DNA of 64,000 bases, taken from positions 20,259,971 to 20,323,970 of the forward strand of contig NC_003070.9 of the NCBI RefSeq assembly GCF_000001735.4, written 5' to 3'. Source of the stretch: Arabidopsis thaliana. Lineage: Eukaryota; Streptophyta; Magnoliopsida; Brassicales; Brassicaceae. The first letter of the stretch is position 1, and the number at the start of each line of letters is the position of its first letter. The notes beneath the pieces are model-generated. The model was not told the origin of the DNA, made no database searches, and saw only the letters and a program-made list of their open reading frames with translations. Shown here piece by piece: positions 12,040-26,946 of this stretch. Both the position numbers and the translations under genes were made by a program.

Positions 12040-13532
12040 ACATAATTAGGGTTTTGTTGAGATATGGATCAATGATGATGGTTCTCTTGAGTCTTGTAAA
12101 TAAAGTGCAGAAATCGCAACTTTAATTACAAGTCTGTTTTCGGTTCTACTACTATTTGCTTTTATTTTTTATAATTAGGCTGGTTCAAGTTGTGTCTCGA
12201 ACCTGCGGGGATTTAGCTTCAGGCGGTGTGCTCAGATCAATGCAGCATTTGTTGTCATTTATCTTCAAGAGCTAGAACATGTTTTTCTCCTAACTTAGAA
12301 TATACCAGAGCATTGTTTGAGCTTTGTTGAACCTCAAAGTCAAAACATGAGTCTATATCCACATACCTATATTTGATCCATCATAAAACTTATTGTGTTA
12401 GTCTGTTTCTCTCACAAATGCCTTTCTTGACCCCCAAGGTCCACCTCGATTCAGCCACTGTTCAACATCATGCAAGTCTCTTCCCCAAATCTATTGAAAA
12501 GTTGGCAATGGTCGTCGACAAAATTGTTACCTCATCGACCAAATCCAACCTTTTCCTTTGTAGTAAAACTTACTTCGTTTGACATGAATACTGAGTTGCA
12601 CACCACAAGTTTGACAATTTTACCAACTGACATTTTTTTAGTTTTAGGATTTTTTTTTAATAATAAAGTAAAAGCTGATGTGACTATCTGGAGGCTGACG
12701 TGTACATAATAGAGAAACATATTTAAGAAAATAACCTTTAGCTACCATAGCATTAAATCCTCAAACAAAAAACAGTAGGTTCCTAGCTCTATCTTCTCTC
12801 CTCTTTCTTTTCTCTCTCGAAAGGAAACAAATCTCTCGCCGTCCGGTGTAAATCCGGCATTTTCCGTTTACATAGTGGTGGTGGTCGGCTCTCGTCTAGC
12901 ACTGACTGGCTTCTTCAGCAGCGGTGGCTAGCTCCTGCCTCACATCAATCGACTATTGTAGCGGTGATGGTCATTTTTCAAGTTTCAGTGTTAAATTTGT
13001 TTTATTTTTAGTGAAAATTAGTATTATTTTTTTAAAAGGAGTGTAAGTGTTAAATCTATATTACGTCAAAACCATGCCGAACTTCGAAAACCACCTTAGT
13101 TTCCTAACATCAGACATGATACTCCTACTTCAAAAAAAAAAAAACTCCCGAAGCAACTTATCTTTCAAAAAAGGTTGAGGCATTTTGCAGGAAAACATTT
13201 GTATATCTTAGGTGTAGATTTTTCTTTTTTGATGCGCCTGAGTTATATATAATCGACAAGGAACAAGTTTTAGAAGAGATACAAAGATAACAACTAAAGA
13301 AGTAAGAGATAAAGCCTCCCAAACCACAACTCTAAAAATTCTTCCCTACTAGCAGTCGAATAACACTTCCATAGAACAGTTTAATGCTGAAAAAAGGCAA
13401 ATGAGAGGAGCCTCGAGGAGATAACTAAATCGAGCTTAGAGTAGACTACATAAACACCCTTTTTCTCCTACTTTTAATTATCATCCCATACCTTTTTATA
13501 CTTTTGGTTTGTTGTTTTTGGCATTGATGGTA
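12040..13532. other. Spacer downstream of the ASG1-like gene
   Basis: About 1.5 kb without a convincing gene. A pyrimidine-rich patch at about 12780-12840, followed by GC-richer sequence to about 12980, looks like a detached gene leader or transposon remnant, but no end structures are seen. The rest is AT-rich with A/T homopolymers. Confidence 0.45.
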
Positions 13533-13585
13533 TGGGCTAAAAGTAGAAAATGGGCCCAATAAAAGATATCAATACCGGTGGCCCA
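13533..13585 (+). promoter_or_regulatory. Site II cluster before the methyltransferase gene
   Basis: TGGGCT (13533-13538), TGGGCCCA (13551-13558) and GGCCCA (13580-13585) lie within 53 bases. Site II motifs are bound by TCP factors in plant housekeeping promoters. The last copy is only about 12 bases before the first in-frame ATG, which suggests that the real start codon may be further downstream. Confidence 0.6.
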
Positions 13586-13596
13586 TTAGCGGGTTT

Positions 13597-15479
13597 ATGT
13601 CCTATCTACCCAAGTCCCAAGGCGCTGCAGCCAAGAAATGCGGGACGATGGTGATGCTCGGTGTGCTCCAGCTTCCCTGCCGCCTCCATCACTCTCTCTT
13701 TTACTCCTCTTCCCAAATTGCTTCTTCTCGCCCTCAAGGTCAATATCTCTCTGTCTCTTTAGTTTCTGCGAAACTATCTCTTATTTACTTGAAAATTGAA
13801 AATATTCAGGTGTTGCTAAAGTGGTTCTGAAAAAAGGCAAGACACAGCTCTTCAAAGACGGAAGTCCAATGGTGTACAGTGGAGCTGTCGACAGGATCAT
13901 CGGAAAACCACCTCCTCAGACAGGAGATGTTGTCATTGTAGCTGATGGCACTGAGAATCCCATTGGTTGGGGTTTGTATAACTCTGTTTCTATGTTCTGT
14001 GTTCGCCTTATGCAGCTTCAACACGAATCCACCAGGTTTCCATTTCTACACTTTTCCTGTTTGATTCTTTTTTCAAAATTGAATCTTTGATTGATCTTCT
14101 TGGCTCGCTTGTGGTAGAGATCCTTCTTGTGCATTGAACATTGAGAAGCTTCTCCAAACAAGAATCGCTGAAGCAGTTCAGTTGCGAAAGAGTTTGGCAC
14201 TTCCCTCGGCTAATACTAATGCTTATCGTCTTGTCAACAGTGAAGGAGATAGGTATTTCGCTGACTGATCCCGTCATTTTTTTTTTGTTTTAAACTCATT
14301 TTCTTACATTTTCTCTGGTCCTGTCTTATTGCTCTGCTGCAGATTGTCTGGATTGATTGTGGATGTGTTTGGAGATATAGCTGTGGTAGCATCCTCTGCT
14401 GCTTGGCTTGAAAAGTACAGGATTGAAGTGGAGAGTTGCTTAAGATCAATTGACGGAATTAATCATATAAACTGGAGACCTTCTCTTGATGTTCTTAAAG
14501 AAGATGGTTTTGACATCTCAAGTCTGAAACAGACACAATCATCTACTCTCCCACAGAGATCAATGGTACGGTGTGTGGTGCCCTTAATCAGGTCTTTCTC
14601 TCTTCTTCAGATATCTTCATGAATATGGCAACATTACAGGGGTGAGAGCTGAGTAATGTTTCTTATACCAGGTTGTGGAAAATGGGATCTCATACGCAAT
14701 TTCGCTAGAGGGACAGAAGACAGGGTTCTACACGGATCAGCGCGAAAACCGTCACTTCATATCAACCATCTCTGCTGGTAAAAGAGTTCTTGATCTTTGC
14801 TGCTATAGTGGTGGATTTGCACTGAATGCAGCGAGAGGAGGTGCTACCAGTGTTATCGGTACATTTCATCTCTCTCCTCCTTCTGATCCACCTTATGCAT
14901 TGTCTAGTGAATCGTCTGATCAAAACACTTTCAGGAATTGATTCATCTTTACCTGCTTTGGAGCTCGCCAGAGAGAATGTAATCCTCAACAATATGGATC
15001 CAGAGAAGGTTGTTTTCTTTAAACAAGATTCAACAGAATTCATGAAGGGTGCACTGTCAAGAGAAGAGACATGGGACATCGTGATCCTAGACCCTCCTAA
15101 GCTAGCTCCGCGGAAAAAGGTGGCGTAGAGTACCTTTCTTTCGTTTCTTGAAAATAGTGATTGTCATAGTTTGTTGTTACATAAATGAGATTGCATCAAT
15201 GTGGGTTGCCAGGTTTTGCACAACGCTTCAGGAATGTACAGAAATCTCAACTCGTTGGCAATGCGATTGACAAGGAGTGGCGGTCTTATGATGACATGCT
15301 CATGTTCAGGGGCAATGACACAGAGCGGGAAGTTCTTGGGGATACTTCAGAGTGCTGCAGCAATGTCAGGAAGGAAGATCACAGTGGTGCGGGAGGCAGG
15401 AGCTGCGTCTGACCACCCACTCGACCCATCTTACCCTCAAGGCCAATATCTCTCCAACCTTCTGCTTCGGGTGCTGTGA
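13597..15479 (+). CDS. RlmI-type SAM-dependent rRNA cytosine methyltransferase (PUA + Rossmann)
   Basis: Seven exons (13597-13738, 13810-14035, 14118-14252, 14343-14565, 14672-14858, 14935-15119, 15213-15479) give 454 residues. After a likely organelle-targeting N-terminus (residues 1 to about 48) comes a PUA-like region ([20 protein letters not shown]). Next are the RlmI signature [13 protein letters not shown] motif [21 protein letters not shown], the GID acidic-loop region, motif [14 protein letters not shown] and the catalytic-type TCSCSG near the C-terminus. In bacteria RlmI makes 5-methylcytosine in 23S rRNA, so a plastid or mitochondrial rRNA target is plausible but inferred. Met 18 (13648) or Met 20 (13654) are alternative starts, given the site II motifs just upstream of 13597. 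From memory this is At1g54310. Confidence 0.88.
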
Positions 15480-15761
15480 GCGCACGGAAGTTTGGTTTGT
15501 TAGTTCAACTTTTTTTTGTCCGTAGTTTGTAACCATACATAGAAGACTTATAAAAGGCAGATTTGGGGACAAAAGTAATATATTAGACTGGTTTGGAACA
15601 ACAACAACAAAGTATTATGTGGGATTTAAGCTCTCACCGAAGAAACCATTTTGCAAGCAAGGATTACATAGTATGTAAGCAAAAATTACATTGTATGTGT
15701 ACATGGATGGATAAGATTTACACACGCAGATTAGAGCTCTCTCTCTCCCTTTCCAAGCTTG

Positions 15762-17823
15762 TTACCGACCTCCAGGATTTCTATTCCATGACAAGTAGGA
15801 CGGATCTCCAAGACGCCTGAAACAATGTACACATTTGTTACTCAGCATAACACACTGCGGCTATATGTACACGAATATTTTATTATTATTATATTGGGAT
15901 ATATAAGACAGTTTAACAACCAAAACAACCAGGGTTTAGCCGAAATACAAGTCTTGCATAGAAGGTTACCATCACGACAACAACTACATTTGAAGGATTT
16001 GCGTACCTGGGTTTCACAAGGTACATGATGGTAAATGCGAGGGCCAAAATGAAACAGATCCCGCCAACTGTCAGGTAAGCAATGCCAAGGAAATCGTTCT
16101 TCCCACCCAGCCAACTAGTGGTTGACAAAACAAGCTTCTTCTTTCCATTGAAGCTGTACGTGTTGTAGTTGTTGTTCAGCTTAACGTGTATGGTGTCACC
16201 CATCTCGAGGTCAGACTCTATCTTTCCGTAAAGTTTTCTAAATGTTGGCAATGCTGCGGTTCTCATCCACACAATGAGATCTTCTTGTTCACTAAGCTGC
16301 ACATATGAAAAGAGGAAGAAAGATGTCAGCGGTCAATATGCTAAGCAGCATCCATGTGATGTCAATGGCAAAATGGACTGATCTCCAGTATTGAAGGGTT
16401 TACCGGTATTCTTGGATCTAAAGTAGCACCACCTGTGATATTCCCCTTTTGAAAATTCTTGGGGAAGACCTTGTTCCCAAACTTGTGTTCCTTGTCACTC
16501 TTCCATGCAATGCCTTTTTTGTTCACAGCTAGGCTTACATTGTTTCTTGATAACGCGTATGTGTCGTTAAAAAGACTCCAAGCAATTAGACCACACGGCA
16601 CAATCGGCTGCCCACCAACATCATCCTCAGGCTTGCATGCACTTATTTGATTCTCGTATTTTGTACTTCTCAACTGTGAATCACTTCGACTTTTTACATA
16701 CCTGTTTCAAAGACACCATCGACGCATTAGAGCTATAAAATCTTGACTAATCTAAGTTAGATACACACATCAGTCCTAGTTCCCGCCTACTCCATGATAT
16801 CGGTGTTGATTTCCACATAGAACCCACATTGTTCATTATAGGTCTAATACAAAATTATATAATGCTACGGCGTAGTTGCTAACAAGTGTTATATACCTTC
16901 GGTGATTCTGGTAGAAATTCTCAAGTTGGTAATAAACATAGATAGGTTGCTTCATACGCTTTGTCACCTATGAATGCCAGTGGAGAAAAAGAGAAAGTAA
17001 ACAACAAATGCAAAAATCTATCAAATCTCAAAGAACAAAACAAACGTGGCGGCAGAAGTAACTCACTTTAAGATCCCGGTTACAAACTTTATCTCCATCT
17101 CCTTGAATATATGCAACCTTGTTAGTCCTAGCAGGTGCCGGAATGCACTCAGTATCATACCGATCAACGATCTCCACAACCTAAACATGGGAGATGAAAC
17201 ACGTGAGATATGGAAGAGAATCTGATGAGTAGCAGCAATGCTTTAGTAACTACTTACATCCTGGGAAGCGAAAAGGGAGATAACTCCAAGGGGAATAAAG
17301 ATAACACTGACTATCAAAAATGTCGAAATGACCTGCACAACAGCACAAACATGTAAAAAAAGGAGCTTTTAGTTGCGCCTTGTACAGAAATCAGATGTCT
17401 CAAACATCAATAGAGATTAGAAAGAAATCTAACCCAACCAGGGGTTAGAATTGGCTTGCAAGCTGGAAGCTCCTGCTGTGTGAACTTCGAATCTGCAAAA
17501 GATATTTGCCAACAAAATCACACCTTTTAGCCATAGCTTTGACCATGGTTCCCTAACCATCTTTGTAACGACAATTTTGCAAAGAATTTGAGCTAATCCA
17601 AAGCTGTTAACAAATTGTTATTGAAAAACTAGCAAGTCCAGAGAGAATTTGATCCAATTCGAATAAGACAGAAGAGTCAACGATAAGCCATAATGAATAA
17701 TCGGAAGAAGATAGCGAAGGGAAGATGATAAATACACTTGGGTCGCTTTGAATTCTTCCTAGCGGCGGAAGAATCTCCCGATCCGGCTGCCCCCGCGCTG
17801 GACGACGCCGTATTGGAACTCAT
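15762..17823 (-). CDS. ALIS3: CDC50/LEM3-type flippase subunit (ALA-interacting subunit)
   Basis: ALIS proteins escort P4-ATPases out of the ER and are needed for lipid flipping. Eight exons (17736-17823, 17434-17492, 17258-17332, 17067-17180, 16897-16967, 16404-16701, 16007-16296, 15762-15816) give 349 residues. A disordered Ser/Ala-rich N-terminus (residues 1 to about 28) is followed by the [14 protein letters not shown] block and a first membrane helix ([17 protein letters not shown]). The extracytosolic domain has conserved cysteines and N-glycosylation-type sites NDT, NVS and NIT. A second helix ([17 protein letters not shown]) precedes a short tail [18 protein letters not shown]. It ends 0.3 kb from, and convergent with, the methyltransferase gene. 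From memory At1g54320 is ALIS3. Family is secure, number from recall. Confidence 0.94.
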
Positions 17824-18019
17824 GGCGGAGAAAACGACGATTACTAAGCCAAGCCTTGAGGGGATTATTCCGGAATCTAAGGAGACCGAGATCGGAGGAA
17901 AAGGTGAATCGGACAGAGAGAAATCGGGAAGAGAAAGTAAAATGAAGAGGAAGAAGAAGAACAAGGGGAAGACGAAGATTCGTCGTCGTTAACAGAAAGA
18001 ACCGGTATTATTCCCATAT

Positions 18020-18092
18020 TGACGTCAAAATGAAAGGCCCACTTTGTGGGCTTTATAATGGGCTTTACTCTATTTTGTTGAGTTGAAGCCCA
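18020..18092 (-). promoter_or_regulatory. ALIS3 promoter: CRE-like palindrome and four site II motifs
   Basis: TGACGTCA, a perfect bZIP/CRE palindrome, lies at 18020-18027. Site II cores follow: GGCCCA 18036-18041, TGGGCT 18047-18052, TGGGCT 18059-18064 and AGCCCA 18087-18092. The group is 200 to 270 bases upstream of the ALIS3 ATG, a normal promoter distance. Confidence 0.65.
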
Positions 18093-18172
18093 AAATCTCC
18101 CATGCATCATAAAATGTTTTTAAGTTCTACAAATTTTTTGATTTGGAACGTTTTTCCTTCAAATATTGGATA

Positions 18173-18712
18173 CAGTAAAACCTCTATAAATTAATAATGT
18201 TCGGACTGCAAAATTTTATTAATTTAGAGGGGTTTTAATTTATCGATAATTTAATATTTATTAATTAATAGAAAATTTTTCCTAATTTAGTAACTTTTCA
18301 AAAATTTGTATAAGATTTTTTTTCATTATAGAAAATATCTTTCAAGAATCAATTACAAGTAAAAAATAATATCATATTTAGAAAATAACACCAAAAGTTT
18401 TTGATATAGTAAAATACTAAAACTATATTTCAAATAAGGATAAATACAAATTTAAGCAAACAAATATTAGAATTATATTTCAAAGAAATTTCTTACATAT
18501 AATGTATATATATAATTGATACATTTAAATAATTATTAATTTATGATATTGATGAGACCATATATTTATATAGGATTTTCAAAAAAATTATTATCTTATT
18601 AATTTATCGATTTGTGTCACTTTTTATACTGATCCCAACTCGGAACCAAAAACATTTCTTAATTTATAGAGATTATTAATTTATCGAGTATTAATTTATA
18701 GAGGTTTTACTA
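18173..18712. mobile_element. Emigrant-type MITE (Tc1/pogo superfamily), nonautonomous
   Basis: The left end starts CAGTAAAACCTCTATAAATT directly after a TA. The right end is the inverted copy, matching over about 23 of 24 bases. Total length is 540 bases, fully AT-rich and without coding capacity. The terminal repeat and TA target agree with what I know of the Arabidopsis MITE family Emigrant. The outermost right base and the right-hand TA are mutated (ACTAGA where CTG-TA is expected), so the copy is old. It sits about 350 bases upstream of ALIS3. Confidence 0.85.
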
Positions 18713-18873
18713 GAGTTTATACTTTAGAGGATGGGATTATGATCAGTGTTAATTGATGAATACAAAATTTAAAAAGTTTAGTATGTTTTATTGCAAGTTT
18801 ATGCATATACGATCATGTTGAATTTCAAACGAACAAATTATTATCTTATTATATGTTTGGATTTGAAACTGCA

Positions 18874-18904
<31 letters not shown>

Positions 18905-19744
18905 AAAGATTCATTTATAGTAAGATTGTTTTAGGGATAGTATAATAAGAATGATTAAATAATCTTGCATTTGAGAGAGATCAATGTATGACCTAGACAA
19001 AAACGATGATTCGTCTTCAAGTGAAAACTATTAGACCACTATCACTTGGTTAAATTAAATTAAAAGTATCATAAACTAGAGATTTCTTCATGATAATGTT
19101 GTTTGTATCTTCCAAATCAATCACAAACTATATATAGTATCATAAACTCGAGATGTCTTTAATCATTGTCTTGTAATTCTCATCTTTTTTAATAAAGAAT
19201 TTATTTTGTTTGTAGTGAAATTTGTCTCGATTTTTCTCTCTTCTTTGTTTTCAGCTTCTTTTCTTGAGAATTTTTTCTTTATTCATTCAGATTTTAAAAC
19301 TTTTGTTTCATATTCATAACACATATATATAGTTAAATAAGATATTGATCCGCAGTCGGACATATATAATCCGAAAAGTTTTCCAAATTTGCGTTGCCAT
19401 GACGCCCATGCCAGATTTTAAGTCTACAAGTATGCAAACCAATAAGTAATGTCGATCGATTACACAATTTTTACTTCCGTTTTCCCTCCTATATATGACA
19501 AAACCAACCAACTCTAGTGATTAAGTACCATACACACCTAATGATAAAAATTAAAATAAAATAATGCAATTTCTTTTTGTGGTAGAAAAAATAATTCCAC
19601 AAACCTCCTCACCCTTTTTCACCAGTCAAACTAATTCATAAGCAAAAAACAAGTAAAAAAAAAAATACTATATATGAAGTACCCGAGTATATTTAAATAA
19701 GTTGAGAAAAGAAGTACTAGATGATAGTATGAGATATGGATTTA
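18713..19744. other. AT-rich spacer with a (TA)n tract, 3' side of NAC020
   Basis: A (TA)n run of about 29 bases lies at 18873-18901. The rest is AT-rich with no convincing reading frame; the last few hundred bases include the NAC020 3' UTR. Confidence 0.55.
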
Positions 19745-20919
19745 TCAAAGGGAAGCGGGGAAAGTGGCGGAAGAAGAGAAGATTTCGTCAAGTGTCCCGT
19801 TCATAGAGTCTCTGCATTGAAAGTCTTGTTGGATTGACATAATCTCTGCTTCGTTCATAGAAAGTTGAGGGAAATCTTGGAGTTGAAGAGGAGGATGATA
19901 TGGAAGCTGATGAGAATAGTTTGAGAAAAGATGATCATGATCGTCCAGAAGAGAAGATGAGAAATGAAGAGCAAATATGGATGAGCTGTTTGCTTCGTCT
20001 AAAAGGACCCCTTGAGTTAGCTCTGATGAAGATGTCTCCGCGGATGCTCTTTTCAAGCTCTCGTCTTCAATATAATTACCATCACATTTTCTCCACTTCT
20101 TCTCCTTTTCTTCTTCCTCTTCTTTTCCTACACTAGTGCTCTCTTCTTCTGCTTCTTCTTCTTCCCCTTTTCTCTTTGGAATTTGTATGTTCTTCTTAAA
20201 CACTCGGCACAATGCATACGACTCCTGTTTTAGATCAACATTAATATTAGTCGATATGGTTTATCAAAAAAAAAAAAATTAGATCAGAAATGAATATAGA
20301 TATATATGTTAATAGAAGTTTGTGCATGGGAAATAATTTACCTTCAAGGAGGAGGAAGGAGCGTGCGTGAGACGATATTCATGCATGACCCAATTAGTAC
20401 GAAGGCCATGAGGAGCCCTTCCTCTATAATAAACCAGTGTCTTCTTCATTCCCATCTTCATCTTCTTTGATTCTACTGTACGATCTTTCCCCGTGGCCTT
20501 CCAGTAACCCGCTCGGGTCGCACGGTTCGTCCTAGAGCCATTTGGATACTTCTTATCCCTTGTGCTGTAAAAGTACCATTCCATGTCGTTTCCCGGCAAA
20601 AATGACTTTTCTGTTCCGCGTATTATCCAAATAAATAACTCATAAAACCTCCAATATCATATGTATGAATGCATCATGACCAATATATGTAATCTATAAC
20701 GTCAGATTGACATAAACAAGCTGAACCATATATAGAGAGAGATATAAAGAGTTGGATCGTACCAGGCAAGTCCCATGGCTCGCATTTATAAAGATCAACT
20801 TCTGGGATGATCTCGAGCTCAATGGCTTGGCCGTTGACCTTCCTATCAAGATAGTAAGCCACCAGTTCTTCATCAGTGGGATGAAACCTGAATCCTGGAG
20901 GCAAACTCATGGGCGCCAT
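19745..20919 (-). CDS. NAC020: NAC-domain transcription factor
   Basis: Exons 20763-20919, 20342-20610 and 19745-20224 splice to 301 residues. The NAC DNA-binding domain is complete: subdomain [70 protein letters not shown]...[26 protein letters not shown], and E ([12 protein letters not shown]). Intron positions at subdomain junctions are typical of the family. The tail (residues about 160-301) has a long acidic Glu/Lys run, then Ser/His/Asp-rich sequence, as in transcriptional activation regions. From memory this is NAC020 (At1g54330), reported in phloem and seed contexts; that role is recalled, not read here. Confidence 0.93.
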
Positions 20920-23389
20920 TCAAAGTGTATGCGTTAGAAAACGAGAGAGAAAGAGATGAGAGAGATTAATTAAAGTGATTAGGATGTTCGTACGACATAT
21001 GAAGGTGACTATATATAATTAAAAAGATGAGACTCTGAAGAAGATATGATATGGGAATGTGTAAAAGTATGCCATGGGATTGGCATCTTCTGAGATTAAT
21101 ATTTTGTCTTACTTTGGGTTGCTTTTTGGTCAGTGTTTGTCATGATACTCATCACACATATTTTCTAAAACCAATATATATATTTTAAATAAAAACCTAA
21201 CTCTGGCTTTTGAAGATTCTGCAAGTGTGAAAACCCTAGTAGGAGGAGAGACGGAAAAAGCTTTAGCAAGAAGGCCCCATCTCACAAATACTCACATATA
21301 TGAATGTATATGCTTATAATTCCGGTTAGACCTTAACGTGGGTCATGAATCATTATAGAGGGATTTTTATAACGTTTGCTTTAAACCAAAAATGAAGGCT
21401 TTTTATGATTCAACAGTTTAGGGGACCCATCTCTTCTTCTCAAACCAAATCTACCTGGCGACACCTAAACACTCGGCTTTTTCTTTTCTTTTTTTTTCGG
21501 TTTGACAGTTTTGTTATATTGTTTTATGTTGTTATGGTCTTATAATAAGAATACTTATAAATTGAATTCATATATATGATTAAAAAATGGGAGAATAAAA
21601 AAGCAGGAGGCATCCAAGTCGACTTTGGCTTTAGTGTTGGGAGGCTTCTTTAGTCCCTTTTACATATGGATTAAAGACGTTGTTCGGCTCTTTTACATCA
21701 TTACTCCCACACAATCTTTGACTCTCTTTCTCTCGGCCCTTCAATTTTACTAACTTCCGGTCAAATCTCTTTTGCCTCGACTCTCGGCCTCGATCCAAAA
21801 GATAAATTAAAAAAATAAGGACATCTTCATTCTTCACATGTATGATATATATAACTCATGTCATATATTAGATGTCTCGTTTACATGGTTTTTTTTCGTT
21901 TGCTAATATATATAATTCACATGTAGACGAAGAACATTGTAAACGGAATTTAACAGAATGAAGTAATCAAACGTTTTATGTAAGGAAATGATCAAATACT
22001 GAGGGAGTCCACAAGTTGCGACATATATAAAACTCCTCCATTCTTATAAAGTATAATATTCAAACTTCAAGTAAGTAACTCTCCCTTTTCCGTGAGAAAG
22101 AAATAACAATAACATTTTAGGGAAGCTTTAAGATGTGGTCACCAATAACTTAGGGAGAGAGAGAGAGAGTGACAGATACAAAAAACAAAAGATAGCAACT
22201 GAAAAATATTTTGGCGAAAGATGCTTTAACAGTTTAACTTATCAAACGACAACAACAAGACATGCCCCAATTGTTTCACCACTTTGTTTTTCTTGGTCAC
22301 AAATCGAGTCTAAGTCTATATGAACAAGTAATTAATGTGAGTACTATATATAAAAAAAAATGTGACTATATATATAAATGTTGTATCACAAATGCAAAAG
22401 GAATGTGGATTAATTAATTAATAAAGACAACGAGGAAGCTAACATGCAAGCCTAACTAAAGACATGCAACCTTTGATACGATCTAAGGGGAAGCGAATAA
22501 AGCTAATTAAGATCTAAGCATCTTATCTTATCAACCCTTTTATATTTCCATTTCACATGTATCAAGTACCTATACTCTTTCTCAAGCTTATAGTATTGAT
22601 ATCTAGAGTATCAAATAAACATTAATTAATTAGACGTAACACAATAGTGACATTATTAAATGAATAGTAAACAAACTTTACGTGTATATATATCCATGAC
22701 GAAATTGGCAAAGGCGGGACTCTATGGGGGAATCATGATAATACATACATACGATATACATGTTGACATGTATCATGTATCATGATAATACATACATCAT
22801 CCCTTTTTTGTTGGTTTGTTAATAAAATGATCATACATCATCTTAAACATCAACATCAATCACAATTCTTCTAAAAGAGAAGAAGAGTCTTGTTCAGAAA
22901 AAGTAGCATCTGATTCCCTACATGTCGGTTTCCAAAACATATTTTTTTTCCATCTCATATTAGTTTGTGCTAAACAAACTGATCCAAGGAAAAAAGAAAA
23001 GCCTTTAAATAATACAAGTTGGAATCCCTGTGTCTCTAGAGATTCTTGCTTTCATGTTTTTTCACGCATCTCAATTATAGCAGAAGAACAATGTCACTGT
23101 CCAAAAACATTTGCGTTATTTGCCTTTTGCTTTTCTCCATGCATTAAATCTCATTTCTACCCTTGTTAAAGTGGTCACACTCATTACTCTTTTTAATATA
23201 CTAATCCTACAGGACCACCTCGTGATTGTTATCTCAAATTTTGATTAATTATTCAATCAATTAGCCAAAGCAGATCTTCTTCAATTTTAAGATTTTGATG
23301 ATTACTGTTAAAGCTGACTATCACTGCGGGGAATTCAAAGATGATGCTAGTATACAAAAAGAGAAGCATGGTTTCAAATTGCAGAATCA
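20920..23389. other. 2.4-kb spacer between NAC020 and ICDH
   Basis: This stretch is AT-rich and holds the NAC020 promoter. A 19-base direct repeat (ATCATGATAATACATACAT) occurs at 22732-22750 and 22779-22797 with related ACATGTAT sequence between. A (GA)n tract is at about 22155-22168. Short open frames lack codon structure or recognisable motifs. I see no transposon ends. Confidence 0.5.
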
Positions 23390-23442
23390 GGCCCATATAT
23401 AAGTGGGCTTGATTATTTGGGCTTTTGGAAGAGTGTGGCCCA
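23390..23442 (+). promoter_or_regulatory. ICDH promoter site II cluster
   Basis: GGCCCA (23390-23395), TGGGCT (23404-23409), TGGGCT (23418-23423) and GGCCCA (23437-23442) are packed into 53 bases about 110 bases before the ICDH ATG. The motif is that of TCP-bound housekeeping promoters. Confidence 0.65.
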
Positions 23443-23549
23443 ACATAGAGATATAGAGCTGTTATCGTCTGTCTTTCATGGCGGAGCAGAGGTGATCGTT
23501 TCACTATTCAATTTCACTCGTCGATCATTACCAACCTCTGCGGGCAAAG

Positions 23550-26536
<2,987 letters not shown>

Positions 26537-26946
26537 GAAGAAAGAATGGAAATCTGAAAAGCAAAGAGTCTCAGCAGCGTGATGTTTGATTTGATGCTCT
26601 TTCATAGGTGTAGAACTTAAAGCCTGAAAAGGGGCTATTGCATGAATAAAAGGAGATAGACTAATTGGGTAATTTATTGAGGAACTCAGATTTCCCAAAG
26701 CCGAGACTCACTCCTCATTGATTCGTTAAAAATTGAATCTTTTTAGCCCTTCTTTCTCTGTATAATCTCTGTTGTAAAAGCTACCAATCAACAGAAATGG
26801 CTACGTTCTCGTTGTCATTATCTTCTCTTTCCCTTTGTATTATTTATCTGGCAAAGAAATGAATGGTTGAGCTTTAGTTATAAGTGTTCCCTCTTGCTCC
26901 CTCAAGTTGCTATGGCTATGTGGGATTAGTAAGAAGACGACGGAGG

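Noticed and set aside
12180-12240. CTCGAACC-containing segment as a tRNA T-arm
   Set aside because: No matching acceptor, D or anticodon stems could be formed around it. It is part of a gene's 3' flank.
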